Below are positions 9,544 to 22,800 of a stretch of DNA of 64,000 nucleotides, in pieces (within the stretch, counting starts at the first letter, position 1; the number at the start of each line of letters is the position of its first letter). Below the pieces are notes generated by a model. The model was not told the origin of the DNA. It did no database searches and was given only the letters and a program-made list of their open reading frames with translations. The position numbers and the translations under genes are program-made. The DNA is from Colias croceus. Lineage: Eukaryota > Arthropoda > Insecta > Lepidoptera > Pieridae. The DNA is taken from NCBI RefSeq assembly GCF_905220415.1, contig NC_059553.1, forward strand, positions 208,501-272,500, in the 5' to 3' direction.

Positions 9544-12500
9544 TTATACATCTTCTTCAGTCGGAGGAGGCTGCTGAAGCTGTCGAGACCGTTCTGCGGC
9601 ATCCCATCTCTTGATAACTGACATATATGTGACAATGCCACTGGCTGTTGCAATGCCAGCATTCACAATAGTAAGGGGCTGAAATATAATACAGCAATTT
9701 AAAATAGATCCCTCAAATAGAGCATTGACGACGCGGTTGGCGCAGTGGTAAAGTAACTGCCTACTGAGCCGACGGTCCCGGGTTCGATCCCCGGTCAGGG
9801 CAAATATTTGTGTGATGAACTCAATTATTTGTTCTTGGGTCTGGGTGTTATTATCTATATATGTATTTATTAAATATTATATTTATCGTCGCCTAGTACC
9901 CACAACACAAGCCTTAATTGAGCTTACTGTGGGACTAGGTCGATTTGTGTAATAATATCCTATAATATTTATTTATTTATTATTTATTGTTTAATTTCTC
10001 ATATGTGAAAGGAAATCAATATTGCTGTAACAGGTTTTATACTTTTTAGTTGTTTTTATTATTTTATCCATAAATATTGTATGCAAACTTAACTTTAAAA
10101 TGTTAGCTTACTGCTTCTGATAAAAATGTTTCTTCAAGTATGTATATTGTAATAGGACAGTGAATGTAAATCGAAACAATTTAAGCTTGCATTTCCGTAT
10201 TGCTTACATCAATTTATAAATAAAATCAATATTGAGAGCATAAAAGTAAATTCCGAAGGTCAGTTGTGACAAAAATTCCGTGTCACACCAACCAGGTAAT
10301 AGGGGTTAATGAACTCGTACTTAATTATATATTCCTTTTTATAGGCGTTCTTGCATAATTCGCAAACGAATAAATTTATATTATCAGGTTTTAAAACAGA
10401 AATCTGTATCATTACTAAATTACGAATTTAGCATTACTTAAATACGAAGGTGACTAGTTCGTTTGAATGCGCTAATCTCAGGAACTAGAGGACTGATTTC
10501 AAAAATTCTTTCACAGATCGATACCTACGTAGCTGCGTCCCACCTACGTGAATCATGAGGGAAGCGATGCCTGTATAACATGCTTACATTATAATATGCA
10601 TGTTTACATTATACATAGGAAGCAGTGATAGGCCACTGGTATTTATTACATAAATAGTATATACCTACTAGATATCTATACCTAGAGACTAGACCATCAT
10701 AGATCTGCGAACATTTTATATTCTAAACTAGCTTCCGCCCGCGACTCCGTCCGCGCGGAAAAATTAAGAAAAAGTAAGATTTATTTTTTTCTACGTATTT
10801 TTCCGGGATGAAAAGTATCCTATTTTATGCCCAGGATAATAAGGTATAATTATACCAAGTCTCATCGAAATCGAACCGTTAGTTTTCACGTGATGCCTTC
10901 ACATACAGACAGACAGACAAAAAAATTTTTAATCACACATTTGGGTTTGGTATCGATCCAGTAACACCCCCTGTTATTTATTTTTTCAATATTTTCAATT
11001 TACAGAATTGACCCTTCTACAGATTTATTATAAGTATGTATAGATAGTATAGGTAAGTATACAATATTGCCACCGTTCGATGCGTTTATAATTTTACCTT
11101 AATTTTACGTACTCAATTTATTAATGTGGGAGGTCACAATGAAAAATAAACAACAGGTACAAAATTCATCATCTCACGGCACGAGATTGATGCACAAAAA
11201 TTCTAAATCGTGACCGTGGTTTGATACCTATTGATTTTGAATTTGTTCTATGTATAAATTATAAAGATATTTTAATGTAGTAAAGAGAAAGTATTTGATT
11301 TTATTTTTATTTATTGATGATTAAACGACATATTAAATTAATCCATCGAATATTAAGCAGTGGTGGCGGTCTTCAACTTCAATGAAAAAGTAAAAGTTAG
11401 TAAGAAGGTAGTAATAACTTATTAGCCCTTGACGTATGATTACTCATTACTTAGACCTATAATAACTGAAAACGTTTATGTTAATAGCAGTTTACCCCCT
11501 GCACGTAGTCAGTGGGGTGCTCCATCTCGCACAGGGCCATGCTGAGGATGCCCGTCACAAGCAGCGTCGCGCCTATCACCGTCGATATTATTATATCCTG
11601 TAACATTTCATTTAAGTCTATAAAAATTATTATATATCTTATATGATTAGCTGAGACTTTACAATTATTACGCTAAACGGTCCAGGACATTTTAGGTGTT
11701 CAAACTTCAAAGCATTGGTCACGTAATTCATACAGTAGGTACCTAATCAGCGCATGAAGCAACGGTTGTCAAATATTTTGTTTAATAAGGCGGTAATATA
11801 AAAATTCACAGGACATAGCCTATAGCACGCATAATAAAGAGGTATTTATCTGTTATGTGTTTTTTTTTTAGAAAGTTTATAAGTGTTAAGTAGTATACCG
11901 TACTTCATTCAAACCAAGCAATTGCTTATACTGTGCAGTTTCTGCCCGTCTTATACCTAGTACAATAATGAATATCTGTATTTTTACTCCTAAATAAAAT
12001 TATATGTTTTAAGTACCTATATAAATTCTGAATTTTAATTGTATATCTTGAAGATGAATTGTTTGCTGAGTACGCTTATAACTTGAGCACAATAATGGCA
12101 CCAAAGTGCAACATTCGTTGATGAACCCTGTTGACGCAGGTTGTGTACCTGTACCTACGATATTTCTGTATTAAAAAAAAATAGTATGCTTATTGCTCAA
12201 CGGCTTCCTTTACTTTCCAACTAAATATCCAGCCTATCCTACAGACTATCCAGTAGGTATACTAATACAATTATAAAAGTGAAAGTTTGTGGGGATGGAT
12301 CATGGATGTAGGTACTTACGTTTGTTATATTACGCAAAAACTATTACGCAAAAACTACTGATCCGATTTTGATGATACTGGTCAATGATGTAGCTTATGT
12401 TATACCGCTTACGAATACTTTTTCCCATCGGGGGTTGAAGGCAGAACAGCTATTAAATAGATACTCACAGTAAACAACCATCCCGTAGGAGCATAACTAG

Positions 12501-13229
12501 TAATGGATAGCGCAGACCCGCTGAAGAGGCAGGCGAGCGTGGCCGCCGACAGCAGCGCCACCACGGCCGCCGCCGACACCAGCCGCGGCGCGCCAGAGCA
12601 AGAGCCGCTCGTTAGGTGCAGCACGGACGATATTAGACATAGGATCTATAAGGTCATATCAACTACTAGTGGTATATAAAATGCAAGTAACATTACATAT
12701 ACAGACTGCCGCAGGCCCGCAGGTTAGACGTCGTTGGCCCTGGCCGTGCCTTTCATTTTGCTTTGTTTTTTAAATTCAAGTTTTCTACTATAATTTTCAA
12801 ACAAGTTCAATCACCTGCGTCCGATCGTTAATTTTTGTATATTTTTTTTCACCGGTCTTCATCGGTCATTGACTAACTACCTATATTGAACCGAGAAAAA
12901 AAGTTTAAATCACCAAAAAAATCTTAAAAATTCCGTGCACTCATCAATTAATACCTATTTAGTCACACTTATTAATTTTCTGAATTCCAATCTGTGCATT
13001 ATTATATATTTTATGAACACATATCCAACAAAAATTATTGTCATATATTTCACCTTGGTTTTACCCCTACACTTAGAATACAACAGCATTCAGAAATACT
13101 TACAACAGACACAACTTTCAAAACTCCCTCTGCTGACATAAACAACACATTTTCGCGGTAATACTGCTTCAATATAGCGCTCTCTGAATCCCACGGCCTT
13201 ACACGAGACACGCTGCGTGCTCCACTCAT
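9544..13229 (-). CDS. Four-helix MARVEL/CMTM-like membrane protein (gene 1)
   Basis: Four coding exons join to 179 aa: 13229-13104 (42 codons), 12645-12469 (59), 11597-11496 (34) and 9678-9544 (44 plus TAA). Donors are GTT|GTAAGT, ACT|GTGAGT and GGG|GTAAAC. Acceptors are TATAG|ATC (weak pyrimidine tract), TTACAG|GAT and TTTCAG|CCC. All junctions are phase 0. The product starts MSGARSVSRVRPWDSES and has four hydrophobic segments at about 34-54, 64-88, 100-124 and 135-155, then a short hydrophilic tail QQPPPTEEDV. Four helices with short termini fit the MARVEL/CMTM type of membrane-apposition or junction protein; family membership is inferred from topology, not from a diagnostic motif. Intron 3 holds a SINE and a Helitron-like relic. 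A similar gene with matching intron positions lies at 19804-24851. Confidence 0.8.
9726..9985 (+). mobile_element. tRNA-derived SINE
   Basis: The head carries RNA polymerase III promoter boxes: box A TTGGCGCAGTGG at about 9737 and box B GGGTTCGATCC at about 9779. A SINE body follows, ending with the lepidopteran-type segment TCGTCGCCTAGTACCCACAA...GGGACTAGGTCGA and a TATTTATTT tail. It sits in the last intron of the four-helix gene, opposite to that gene. It is not a functional tRNA gene, because the cloverleaf is degenerate and sequence continues into the body. Confidence 0.85.
10727..10980 (-). mobile_element. Helitron-like (Lep1-type) non-autonomous relic
   Basis: It begins ACTAGCTTCCGCCCGCGAC (the reverse complement of the GCGGGCGGAAGCTAGT end) and continues with the family's usual body, including AAGTCTCATCGAAATCGAACC and a CAGACAGACAGAC run. 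The same family recurs at 12255, 27215, 29850, 53985 and 60540. Assignment to Helitrons rests on the CTAG-type end known for Lep1 elements and is moderately sure. Confidence 0.6.
12255..12415 (+). mobile_element. Helitron-like relic, truncated
   Basis: TACTAATACAATTATAAAAG followed by AAAGTTTGTGGGGATGGAT and ACTACTGATCCGATTTTGATG matches the front half of the element at 29850-30072. The CG-rich end is missing. It lies in intron 2 of the four-helix gene. Confidence 0.55.
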
Positions 13230-13660
13230 TTTTACATTTTCAAAACTTTTCACTATAATACCAACATAATCCTATAAAAATTAAGCGCTACAATATCGAG
13301 CTTAACGTTTAAAATCAATGGAGATAAGGCGATAACATCTAGTGACCATTGTTGATATAAAATACATTAGGATTGTATCAATTATTGTACTCGGCTCTAA
13401 TTGAAGTATATGATAATCTATCTACGATCGTAGATAATAATATAGTAATGCTTTTACTGGAATTAACAGTTATTGATTTTTGATTATTCATTAATGTGAT
13501 AGCAATTGGGATGATATATAAGTATCACAGATAGCTCAAAATCATATCAATGATTCTTTTGAGGCCGTGCAAAATTGTAACTGCTCCTTCCATAGTATTA
13601 CAAAAGTCGGTTCTACCCATGTTCTACCTTGGTTCTACCATTCAATGGCCCAAGACATAC
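13230..13660. other. 5' flank of four-helix gene 1
   Basis: Presumed promoter and 5' UTR of the gene reading leftwards from 13229. A minimal upstream frame (ATG followed at once by TAA) precedes the start codon, and no other element could be assigned. Confidence 0.4.
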
Positions 13661-14615
13661 AGCACAGTTAAGCCACACCCCGGACACTTCATACAAAATT
13701 ATCGTTTTGACAGTCACTGTAGAGACTGCAAATTTGTGTGTTACCGCTTTAGGCTGGTTGCAGAGCTTGCTGCTTGACCGACCGTCACTGTGGTGCGTAC
13801 CGTCGGTCCTGACGATACGCATCAACAATTGTTATGACTATGACACCAGTTGGCACATTTGTGACTAGCGTAAAAAAAAATTCGAAATACATCCGTAAAC
13901 AGCACAATATCTAAACATTTTCTACGAAAAACGATAGTCACAAATCCAAAATAATAAAATTACTTTAAGTCAATTTGATTAATGTTGTCAATCTTTGTTG
14001 CGTATCGTCCTTGCAGAAAAATGCGGACCATTTTTAGGCTGATCGTGCGGGGTGAGGTAAGTCACAGAATACATAATAGTAGCTACGCTACATAACGGAC
14101 ACTCTCCGCCTCCCGCCAAAATTAAACACTTACCTCACCCCGCACGATCAGCCTGAAAATGGTCCGCATTTGTCTGCAAGGACGATACGCAACGAAGATT
14201 GACAACATTAATCAATATAAATTTATAAAGAATAGAAAAATTTTCTATTCTTTATAAATTTATATTTATAAAGCATTTGAATGCCATAAAACCAAAAAAA
14301 TATAAATTCAACATTAATCAAATTGACTTAAAGTAATTTTATTATTTTGGATTTGTGATTACCGTTTTTCGTAGAAAATGGTTAGATAGGTATTGTGCTG
14401 TTTACGGATGTATTTCATCAGAAAAACGCGATATTTTTTTTACGCTAGTCACAAATGTGCCAACCATAAAGCGTTAACACACACATTTGCAGTCTCTACA
14501 GTGTGACTGTCAAAACGATAATTTTGTATGGAGTGTTTGGGGGTGTGGGTAAGTGTTTAATTTTGGCGGGAGGCGGATTGTCCGTTCTGTAGCGTTTAGC
14601 TACTATTAGGCCGCC
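13660..14615. repeat. Nested inverted repeat (foldback-type element)
   Basis: Two palindromes are nested. The inner pair is 13977-14065 with 14133-14215 (core GCGTATCGTCCTTGCAG and GATCGTGCGGGGTGAGGTAAGT). The outer pair is about 13667-13975 with about 14312-14556 (for example TACGCTAGTCACAAATGTGCC and CAAAACGATAATTTTGTATG). A third, perfect AT-rich palindrome is centred near 14241. The loop segment containing CCGCCTCCCGCCAAAATTAA recurs at the right edge. The left outer arm has about 90 extra bases. There is no coding capacity. It fits a foldback element or stacked MITEs. Confidence 0.8.
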
Positions 14616-16390
14616 TGTGGTTTACGATAAAAAATAAAACGCACACTAGTATAAAAACCATATAATATAATATGTATTACATTAAAAGTTAAAATTAAAC
14701 GATACTCGCACAAATTTGTCAAGTCCACACATCAACACGATCATTAATTTTTATCGTAAAACAACTTTTACGCTTTACATAAGGCAAGAGGACTGAAGCT
14801 GCATACTTATTTCATAGATAACATAAATTCTGCGGTCTGTGACAATTCCCGTAAACATACTTGTAAAGAATAAATAGTAAGGAGTTAAAACTAGATCGCA
14901 GTTTGTATTAGTGCGTACGCGCGGGCAGTATTTGGGTACATTATAAAAACATATAGGGCCAGATCTGCACCTATCATGCATGAAAGCTAGAAAATTAAAT
15001 CTAGCATTTATAAATATTCTATTCATTTTGTGGGCAGTGTCGTAACAACATAAACTTAGAAGTTAACTGCATTTGCGCAACAAAGTCATTATAAATTGAT
15101 CACACAGAAAACAAATATTAACTTTGCGAGTATCAGCTATTAAGCTTACAAATAATGTGCTTTGTCATTGAGTAATAACAAAGCTTAAAATCCTGGGCAA
15201 GCGTAAAGCAGCTATCACACAATTTGCATGTATGCAAACATCATAAACTTTTTCTCTTTGTTTCAATGTTTCATAGACTACAAGCTTTGCCGTAGCAGCT
15301 GGCCCGCAAGCTAAACTATAAGACCGCAGAAGTATCGCTAGACCGTGTAGGGTGTACAATAACAAGTGTTACATAATTAAATGCTAAACGTGACTAGACA
15401 ATAAATACATTAATACGAAACAACTAAAAACTTTGTGTATGAAGTTAAAAAACTTGTGATATGTACACTACAATATAAAAATAATGCTTTCACTGGAGTT
15501 ACATTATTGATTACATTTATTAGTTATACATAAGATTAGATAATTTAATAATAATTACCAAAGTTGTTTTACTATTTCCAAGAGTATTTCCTTCACCGTA
15601 CATGGTCCTGGAGCTATTTATAATAAACATCACTATGACAATTAACATTTTTAAACTGATCATTGAATATAATATATAAACTGACACAGACTTCTATAAA
15701 TATCAAAATTAATTGCTTTAGCTTCAATTCTATCCACCTTTAACTAAAATAGGCATGACGAAAGATTTTGAAATCCTCTTCCATAATGTGTGGTGTGTAT
15801 ACGTTTACTATACAAGAAAAACCCTATATTTCGGTAATATACTTAAATTTAACGAAGATAAAAGCCATTTTTCAAAAAATATTTATTAACTGTGCCAAAA
15901 CAGCTCGCAGGTGTCATGTGCGTAGGTGTGACGTCACTCACGTAAATACGTAATTATTTGTACGCATTGCGAAGAAAATTAAATAAATATTTATTTAATA
16001 TGTGTTATAGAAACGAATTTCAAAGTTTATAAGTGGTGTGCAGTATTGCAGTGTGAATCCACATAAAAATAATGCTCAATAATATGTTAGTAATTATTTC
16101 AAGTGAGAAAATAATAAGAAATGATTGTATAAAGTGGGCGCGGAGAACCCCCGAAACCACGTATTCGTGAATTCGCAATTATATTTCTGTTCTGAGTCGA
16201 TAAAGCATACGTGAAACAAAAGAAAATAAATAAAAATGCGTATTCTCAACATATTCATAACAACAAAATACATCTGACGTGAGTTGTTTACTTAAGCGTG
16301 ACGTCACGAGTGTTTTAGTCAAAATGGCCAACTGCAGAATTTCAATGTTTTATTGAAGTGAAACTTCTTTATCGGGGTTGGACAAAAATT
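14616..16390. other. Gene-free interval
   Basis: No exon, RNA or repeat could be supported. Two TGACGTCA palindromes (about 15929 and 16299) are the only notable short sites. Confidence 0.4.
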
Positions 16391-16392
16391 TA

Positions 16393-16480
16393 GTGTAACA
16401 TTTTTGCGTTACGCTGTAGGCGTGACTTTTTTGCGTTACGCCCGCGCCGTAGGCGTGACATTTTTGCGTTACGCGCCAAC
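16393..16480. repeat. Three diverged copies of a GTGACATTTTTGCGTTACGC motif
   Basis: The motif GTRACATTTTTGCGTTACGC occurs three times within 90 bp, two copies preceded by GTAGGCGT. It resembles the end of a dispersed insect repeat rather than a gene. Confidence 0.6.
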
Positions 16481-16609
16481 TTTTTCTTATCCCTGTTTCA
16501 CTTCTTACGTGTGTACTCTAGTACACGCACAAATTTTTTTTATTGATAATCTCATTAATCTTAATGTTTTTTAGATTTTTAATTCACTATATTTAATTTT
16601 AATTTGAAA

Positions 16610-17460
16610 TTAACCAGGCTAGCAAAAATAGTGGATTGGAAATTAATCTCGATAAAACAAAAATAATGACTAACCACACTGTTACACCCATCTTAGTTAC
16701 TAGATTCCCCTCTCGAGTACGTAAATAAATATATATACCTAGGCAAACAGATTTCTTTTAATAAGGAAAGAAATTTTGAAGAAGTAAACCGAAGAGTGGC
16801 GATTACGTGGAGCAAGTTCTGGAGTTTTAAAGAGATTCTTAAATCGCAACTTCCGCTAGCAACTAAAAAAATAGTCATGGACACAGCACTACTGCCCTGC
16901 CTCACTTATGGGTGCCCAACATGGACCTTCGACCACAAAACTAGATATAAAATCCAGACTTCCCAAAGAAGAATGGAAAGAAGCTGCCTAGGCATCAGAC
17001 TTAAGGATAGAATAAGGAACACCGACATTCGGAAAAAAACAAAAGTACGTGATGCCTTAGATTTTTCACTGAAGGGTAAATGGAAGTGGGCGGGTCACTT
17101 GGCTCGTTACAAAGACAACAGATGGACCCTCAGGTCAGTGAAATGGTCGGGGCCAAGAGGCACCAGGACAAGGGGTCGACCAAGGGCCCGATGGGCTGAC
17201 GAAATAGTAGCAGTCGCTGGCGGAAATTGGCTGAACTTAGCCCAAGACAGGGACAAGTGGCATTCTTTGGGGGAGGCTTTTACCCGTACGGGGTCCATAT
17301 AGAAACCTACCTAGTACTTAAATTAACTTTATTTAATTGTATTATCTTGATTGGTATCTAAACTGTTCTAATATTGTACTTAAATTGTAACTGAAACTCT
17401 AACTAACTATATCTTATGGACAAAATAAAGCTTTATTTATTTTTATTTTATTTATTTATT
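16610..17460 (+). pseudogene. 3' fragment of an RTE-type LINE
   Basis: Frame 16796-17302 encodes the C-terminal part of a reverse transcriptase related to that at 408-2412. Shared blocks include WSKFWSFKEIL, KKIVMDTALLPCLTYG, WKWAGHLARYKDNRWT, KWSGPRGTRTRGRPRARWAD and a final EAFTR. Upstream, NSGLEINLDKTKIMTNHT and KYIYLGKQISFNKE remain recognisable in shifted frames, so the copy is broken. The 3' end is a TTTATTTA microsatellite tail. The RFADD active site and everything before it are missing, so this is a dead, 5'-truncated copy. Confidence 0.85.
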
Positions 17461-19803
17461 TATATTTAATTTATTTATTATACATTTTCCCTTGAAAACA
17501 CTAATATGATCATTTATGGATACTGTTGTCATGCCTATTACTTAATTCAACATAAAAAAATCAACAAATTCCAGATAGCTCCAGGACCACAACGTCATAT
17601 CGTCAGTAGAAACGTTCTAAGCTCATGGCGCGAGTACGACAGAAAGACAGTACAAAATTATCTCTATAACAATACTTATGTTTATCGGATCTTACGCTAA
17701 CTTCCCCACACATTACATGTAACATATTATTTAATATGTTTGTATTGCTTTGTGTCAGAACCAAATATTTTATGTAACACTTCAATGAATTGTGTATTTT
17801 TTAATAGAAATTACATCTTCTACAATGTTTTATAAGAAAAATACAATCCTTATGTTATTGATTTTTTAAAAGGAAGCTCTTCGGTCAATATTTTTAGAAT
17901 TGAAACAAAACATGTATTGTATTCAACTTCATTTACAACTCGATTTTTTTAATAACATTTTTACCTTAAGTTGGGGCTTACAAGTTCTGACATATAGCAA
18001 GAAAATATTCAATTCAGATAATAAATGCATAATATAAAGTGCCTACACAATGGTACAATAAACACAGATCACCTAACTAAAAATTACCCTTTGGATACAT
18101 GTGTACATACCTCAATAAATATACTTATTGCACTAACACTATAATGCTGTATGCAAAACAGTACCATATGAACAAGAAACATATATATCTTATGAACGAC
18201 AGAAAGCAGAACTTTATGTTAAGACTAAAGACGCAGGTTTGAATACAGGCTTGTGTTTGATCACATTTGAATGTTATAAAAAACTTTAAACACATAGTTT
18301 TATATTTAAAAAAATATTCTTTGGCTTTAATACATTTTGTATTTTAAATTATATTGGAAACTTGTTTTTCAATGTTCCACATGGTACTGTTTTGCTTTTC
18401 TTGGGAGAAATAATAAATGTCGGGAAAGAAAAGCTTGTAAATACAGACACAATATTCTAATTTGTGCAAAGTACTATTTAAAATGCTTACAATAAATAAA
18501 TAACTTAAGACTACCAATATGGACTAGCATCAAAATCAGACTTGAGTTAAATTAAAATACTTTAATATAAAATATAAATTAAGATACAAATAAAGGAACA
18601 ATAAAATGAGATCTTCACTAAAGCTTAAAAATGTGTAAAAATTGCAATACAAGTAAAAAAAAAATTATGCTTGCAAAATTATACAAATTAAAAAATTCTT
18701 GTATTTATAATTCTTCTTATCTTCCATGACAACATGCCTTATTACTATTAGAACTGAAAGCAAAACGAAGCTTTTCACACACTAAAAAGTAACCAATCTG
18801 CTCATACTGCTCCATACATCGCAAGTGTTAATATGAAATACAAAACTCAACAACAACACATCCTTGCCTCACACTACGATCACACCGAGATCAATAGACT
18901 AACACAATGGACGTGAGCTTGTAGGCGAAAATCTAGTGGCAGTTTTAGACGACCTCCGCTAAGCTAACTTTATCTCACACCTACACACTTGTATCTGTTA
19001 ATGTTCTCATTTATAAGACAAGATAGCTTTACACGCTTATGTATAATATTGTAATTTTTATACAGAAATATTTAATTAACAGATACAAGTGGCATCACAA
19101 AACGTCTCCTTTGTCTCACCAAACAAACATTTTTGGTCCTGTAAATGAAACATCATCAGTGCGCATCGCTGGTCCTATACGGCTAAACTAAATTAAACCT
19201 TAACATACTATACATGGGAGATCAATTCTAATGTTTATCACTCGGGAATCACTTCCTCAACTATAAAACTCTAACTTCTATAAAATATATAAAAATTAGG
19301 GAGTGTTCTGTCGATAGCCTTGATAATGTCCTGGTTTTGTGCCAACGTGCAGGGGATGGCGGACTCGCGCCCGTTCGCAGGCATCTCCGCTTGAATGGGA
19401 ACTCTCTAGTTGTCGCATGGGGTATTCGAGTATCATACAAGTGGGAAGTGTTTGTATTATAAGGTAAACTGTGTAACCCAAAGTATATTAAAACATTTAA
19501 AACTGCTTATCTCTTGACTAAATCTGCTCCCATTTAGTACTGAACATTGATATATTACATCAAAATCGTACACTTTACTAACCAAGATTACAAATAGAAC
19601 AGATGCAATAAACTGATCCAAAAAAACCGTACACTCACCGACACTGCGTCTCCACCACACCGAAACACTAAACGATATCCGAATTATATGCAAAATAAAT
19701 AAATAAACACTTCCCACTGGCACTGCACTACACACTACGCACTACACATCACTGTCCGGCGGCGGGCCGGCGGGCCGGGGCGCGCCTAGAAGTCGGTGCG
19801 TCA
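17461..19803 (-). other. AT-rich region, possible long 3' UTR of four-helix gene 2
   Basis: No coding exon could be supported. The stop codon of the gene to the right is at 19804-19806 on the minus strand, and several AATAAA-like signals on that strand lie in this stretch, so part of it may be 3' UTR. Confidence 0.35.
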
Positions 19804-22800
19804 CTATAAGGGGTCGTCGCGCGACGTGGAGGGCTGCGGCACGGCGCGGTAGGCGGCGGCGGGCGCTGGCTGGCGGGCCGCGCGGCTCCCGGCCCGCCCG
19901 CCACGCCGCACGCACCCGCCGCGCGCCGCCAGCAGCGCAAGCGCCAGGCCCAGCGCCGACCCACACAGGCCCACTCCCTGTAATTACCATATTTTAGTTA
20001 ATGATATCTTAAATCTCCTTATTTTTTTTAAACTCAGTTAAAAATATTTTGATTGAATCGAATTTAACAAACCAAATAATAATACAGTCAAATTAAGACC
20101 ATGGAGGTATTTTATTGATGATTCTGTTGAGAATAATTATTTATGTAGTAAAATGCTTCCTAAGTAAATCATGTGTAATAAATGATTTACTTAGATTCGT
20201 ACCGAAGTGGCGTAGAGCAGCGCAGCGGAGGGCGGCGCGCGCTGCGGCCCGTCGGTGAGCGGCTTGGGCGCCGCCAGCAGCACCGCCGCGCCGCTTAGCA
20301 GCCATGCCGCGCTCCACACGCCCAGCCAACCGCTCTGCAATGCATACAAATATTATTTTATAACTTTATTGACAAAAATTTAATGCTCACTAAGTGGATA
20401 GATTTCACAGATTTTAGAAGCTGTGATTTGTACTACTGTGTCAACTAACACAACCAGAAAGATAATTAATCATTATTTTTTATAGCAGTTAATGAGAAGT
20501 GATTTCTAGTCAATTTAAGTAAAACAAAAGAAACAATAAAAAGCTTCAGTTAGTAGGTACATAGTTACTATTTAAACTTTTGTAGCTGAGTCACTTGCAC
20601 TTTTATTCACAACTTAATATATTTATGTTACAATGAAAAGCACATACCCATTTAGTAAAGTCCATGGGGAACAACGCGACCAGTCGGCTGATGTGCAGCG
20701 CGAGCAGCAGGCCGTGCGCCATGAGCGAGGTGAGCGCGCCGAACAGCAGCGGGCGCGTGGCCGACGCGCCGCGCAGCCCCACCGCCGCCCACGTGCACGC
20801 GCACACGCAAAACGTACACAGCTGGAAACATCAACTCGTCTATGTAGCCATGTGTAAAAAAATATTTTATACACGAATCGCCAGCGTGGCCAGTATAAAT
20901 TTTCCAAGTTGCAAACTTTCAACCCCTATTTCATTACTGAGTAGTCCAAGTAGTCATTCAACTGAATTAAATACAGATTACACTGTTCCCTTATGTATGT
21001 GTGTAGATAGGTACATTAAAAATCTAATGAATATAAAATAACTATGTTAGTCTAGTAATATACCTATTGTAGTTCTAGTTTTATTATATTTTAAAAATAT
21101 AAAGTTGTATTGTTCTCATTTTGAAGTTTTAAGTCTGAATATTGAACAAGATAATTTATAATGTACAAGCTATTTCATTTGTATTAGATGAAACATTTTC
21201 TTTTTCATATTTTAGTATAAAAATTAACATTAGTAATTTAAAGACCTGCATAAAACAACAAAATAATTAGTTGAGTATGCCTATTAGACTACAAGCCCGC
21301 ATAGGAAAAAAATATGGGTCAAATGAACCACCAGGGGACATATCTAGAACGATAGCAGAGCAAAAAATAATAAGATTCATCACTATGCCGTCACTTGTAA
21401 GCTGTCCAACTGAGTGCAGATGAGAATTGAAAAGTACAGGTAGACTCGGTAAATTTTGGTCATTTGACCATGTACGGCATTCTTAACCATCGATAGATCC
21501 ATTAAAAATAATAAGAAACCGCTCAGTGCCGTACAAAAATGGTGGTCCACAAAGTCGGAATTTTTATTTAATTTCCGAGAGTTACCGGGGGTAAATTTGG
21601 TCATTTGACCATGTACGGCATCTGTGACATACTATGCCTATACTGCTTTTAATCCATTATTCCGCAACGCCGTACAAAAATCATGGGGACAAGGAGAAAA
21701 AATCGAGAGTTGCAATCCCCTCTCTTTCCCCACTCCAGGGGGTCATTTGACTAAGTACGGCTTCGGTTCCAAAACATTATCTAGCACTCAAAAGTACTAT
21801 TAAAAGCAATGCCGTCAAAAAATAATTGTTCTTTTAAATGTATACCAATAATCATCTTAATTTCATCGAATTCTTGATATAAAGAGCTGTAAGGTCATTT
21901 GACCCTGTACGGGAACTTTTTTTTTAACATGATATTGTAAAATTCAATTGTTGTATAGTATTGCCGTTCAAAAGAAACCGTTCTAAAAAAAGTTATAGAG
22001 AAATGCAAAAACAGAAATTTTGTAAAAGTTTAAACATCGTAGATTAATGAAATATAATAGTTTTCTACACTTTATTCGTTGTTTTAAATAGTATTAACAT
22101 AGATAAATTAGGAAAAAACGATGCCGTACATTTTTGTGCAGACCACATCTTTTAGGCTGATGAAAGCGACGAAAGCTACAATTTTAAGGGTGCTTTATGG
22201 CCATTTGATACAGTACGGCATTAACATATTTTTACCCAACTACGGCAAAGCAAAAGGAGGGTTATGATTTTGACAGGTCATGTATGTATGTTCATCTATT
22301 CCCTCGTAACTTCTAAACTACTTATCAGAATTCGACAAATGACATATCATTAGAAGCGTCTGAATTGTTCACTGGATAACCAGCGACCAGCTAGCTAAAG
22401 GCTATATGGGGTTTCACAAAATCTAATGTGGCGCCCTCTAGCGGACAAAACATACAGAGTAAAAAAATAAAGTTAAGATAAATATGCCGTGTTTGGTATC
22501 ATTTGAAAGCGCTTTACTTGTACATTTTGAATATGTATATATTACTAGCATTTGCTTGTGACTTTACCTGTATTCATGGGCTGATTGCATATAATTCACA
22601 TCTTTTCGTTCATAGCTTCTTTATTAGTTCATCAATTTAACGGAGTCCATTCCACCTGACTCCAACTTTCCAAGGTGATAATTAACCACCTCGAGCTTCT
22701 TAATATTAATGTATATTTATATTTTATTATCAAAATATAAAGCAAACATTTCGTTATATGGATTTTTTCTTTTTCAGATTTTTCCCCTTTGAACCAACGA

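Noticed and set aside
9726..9800. A tRNA gene
   Set aside because: Pol III boxes are present but the sequence runs on into a SINE body and tail and the cloverleaf is imperfect.
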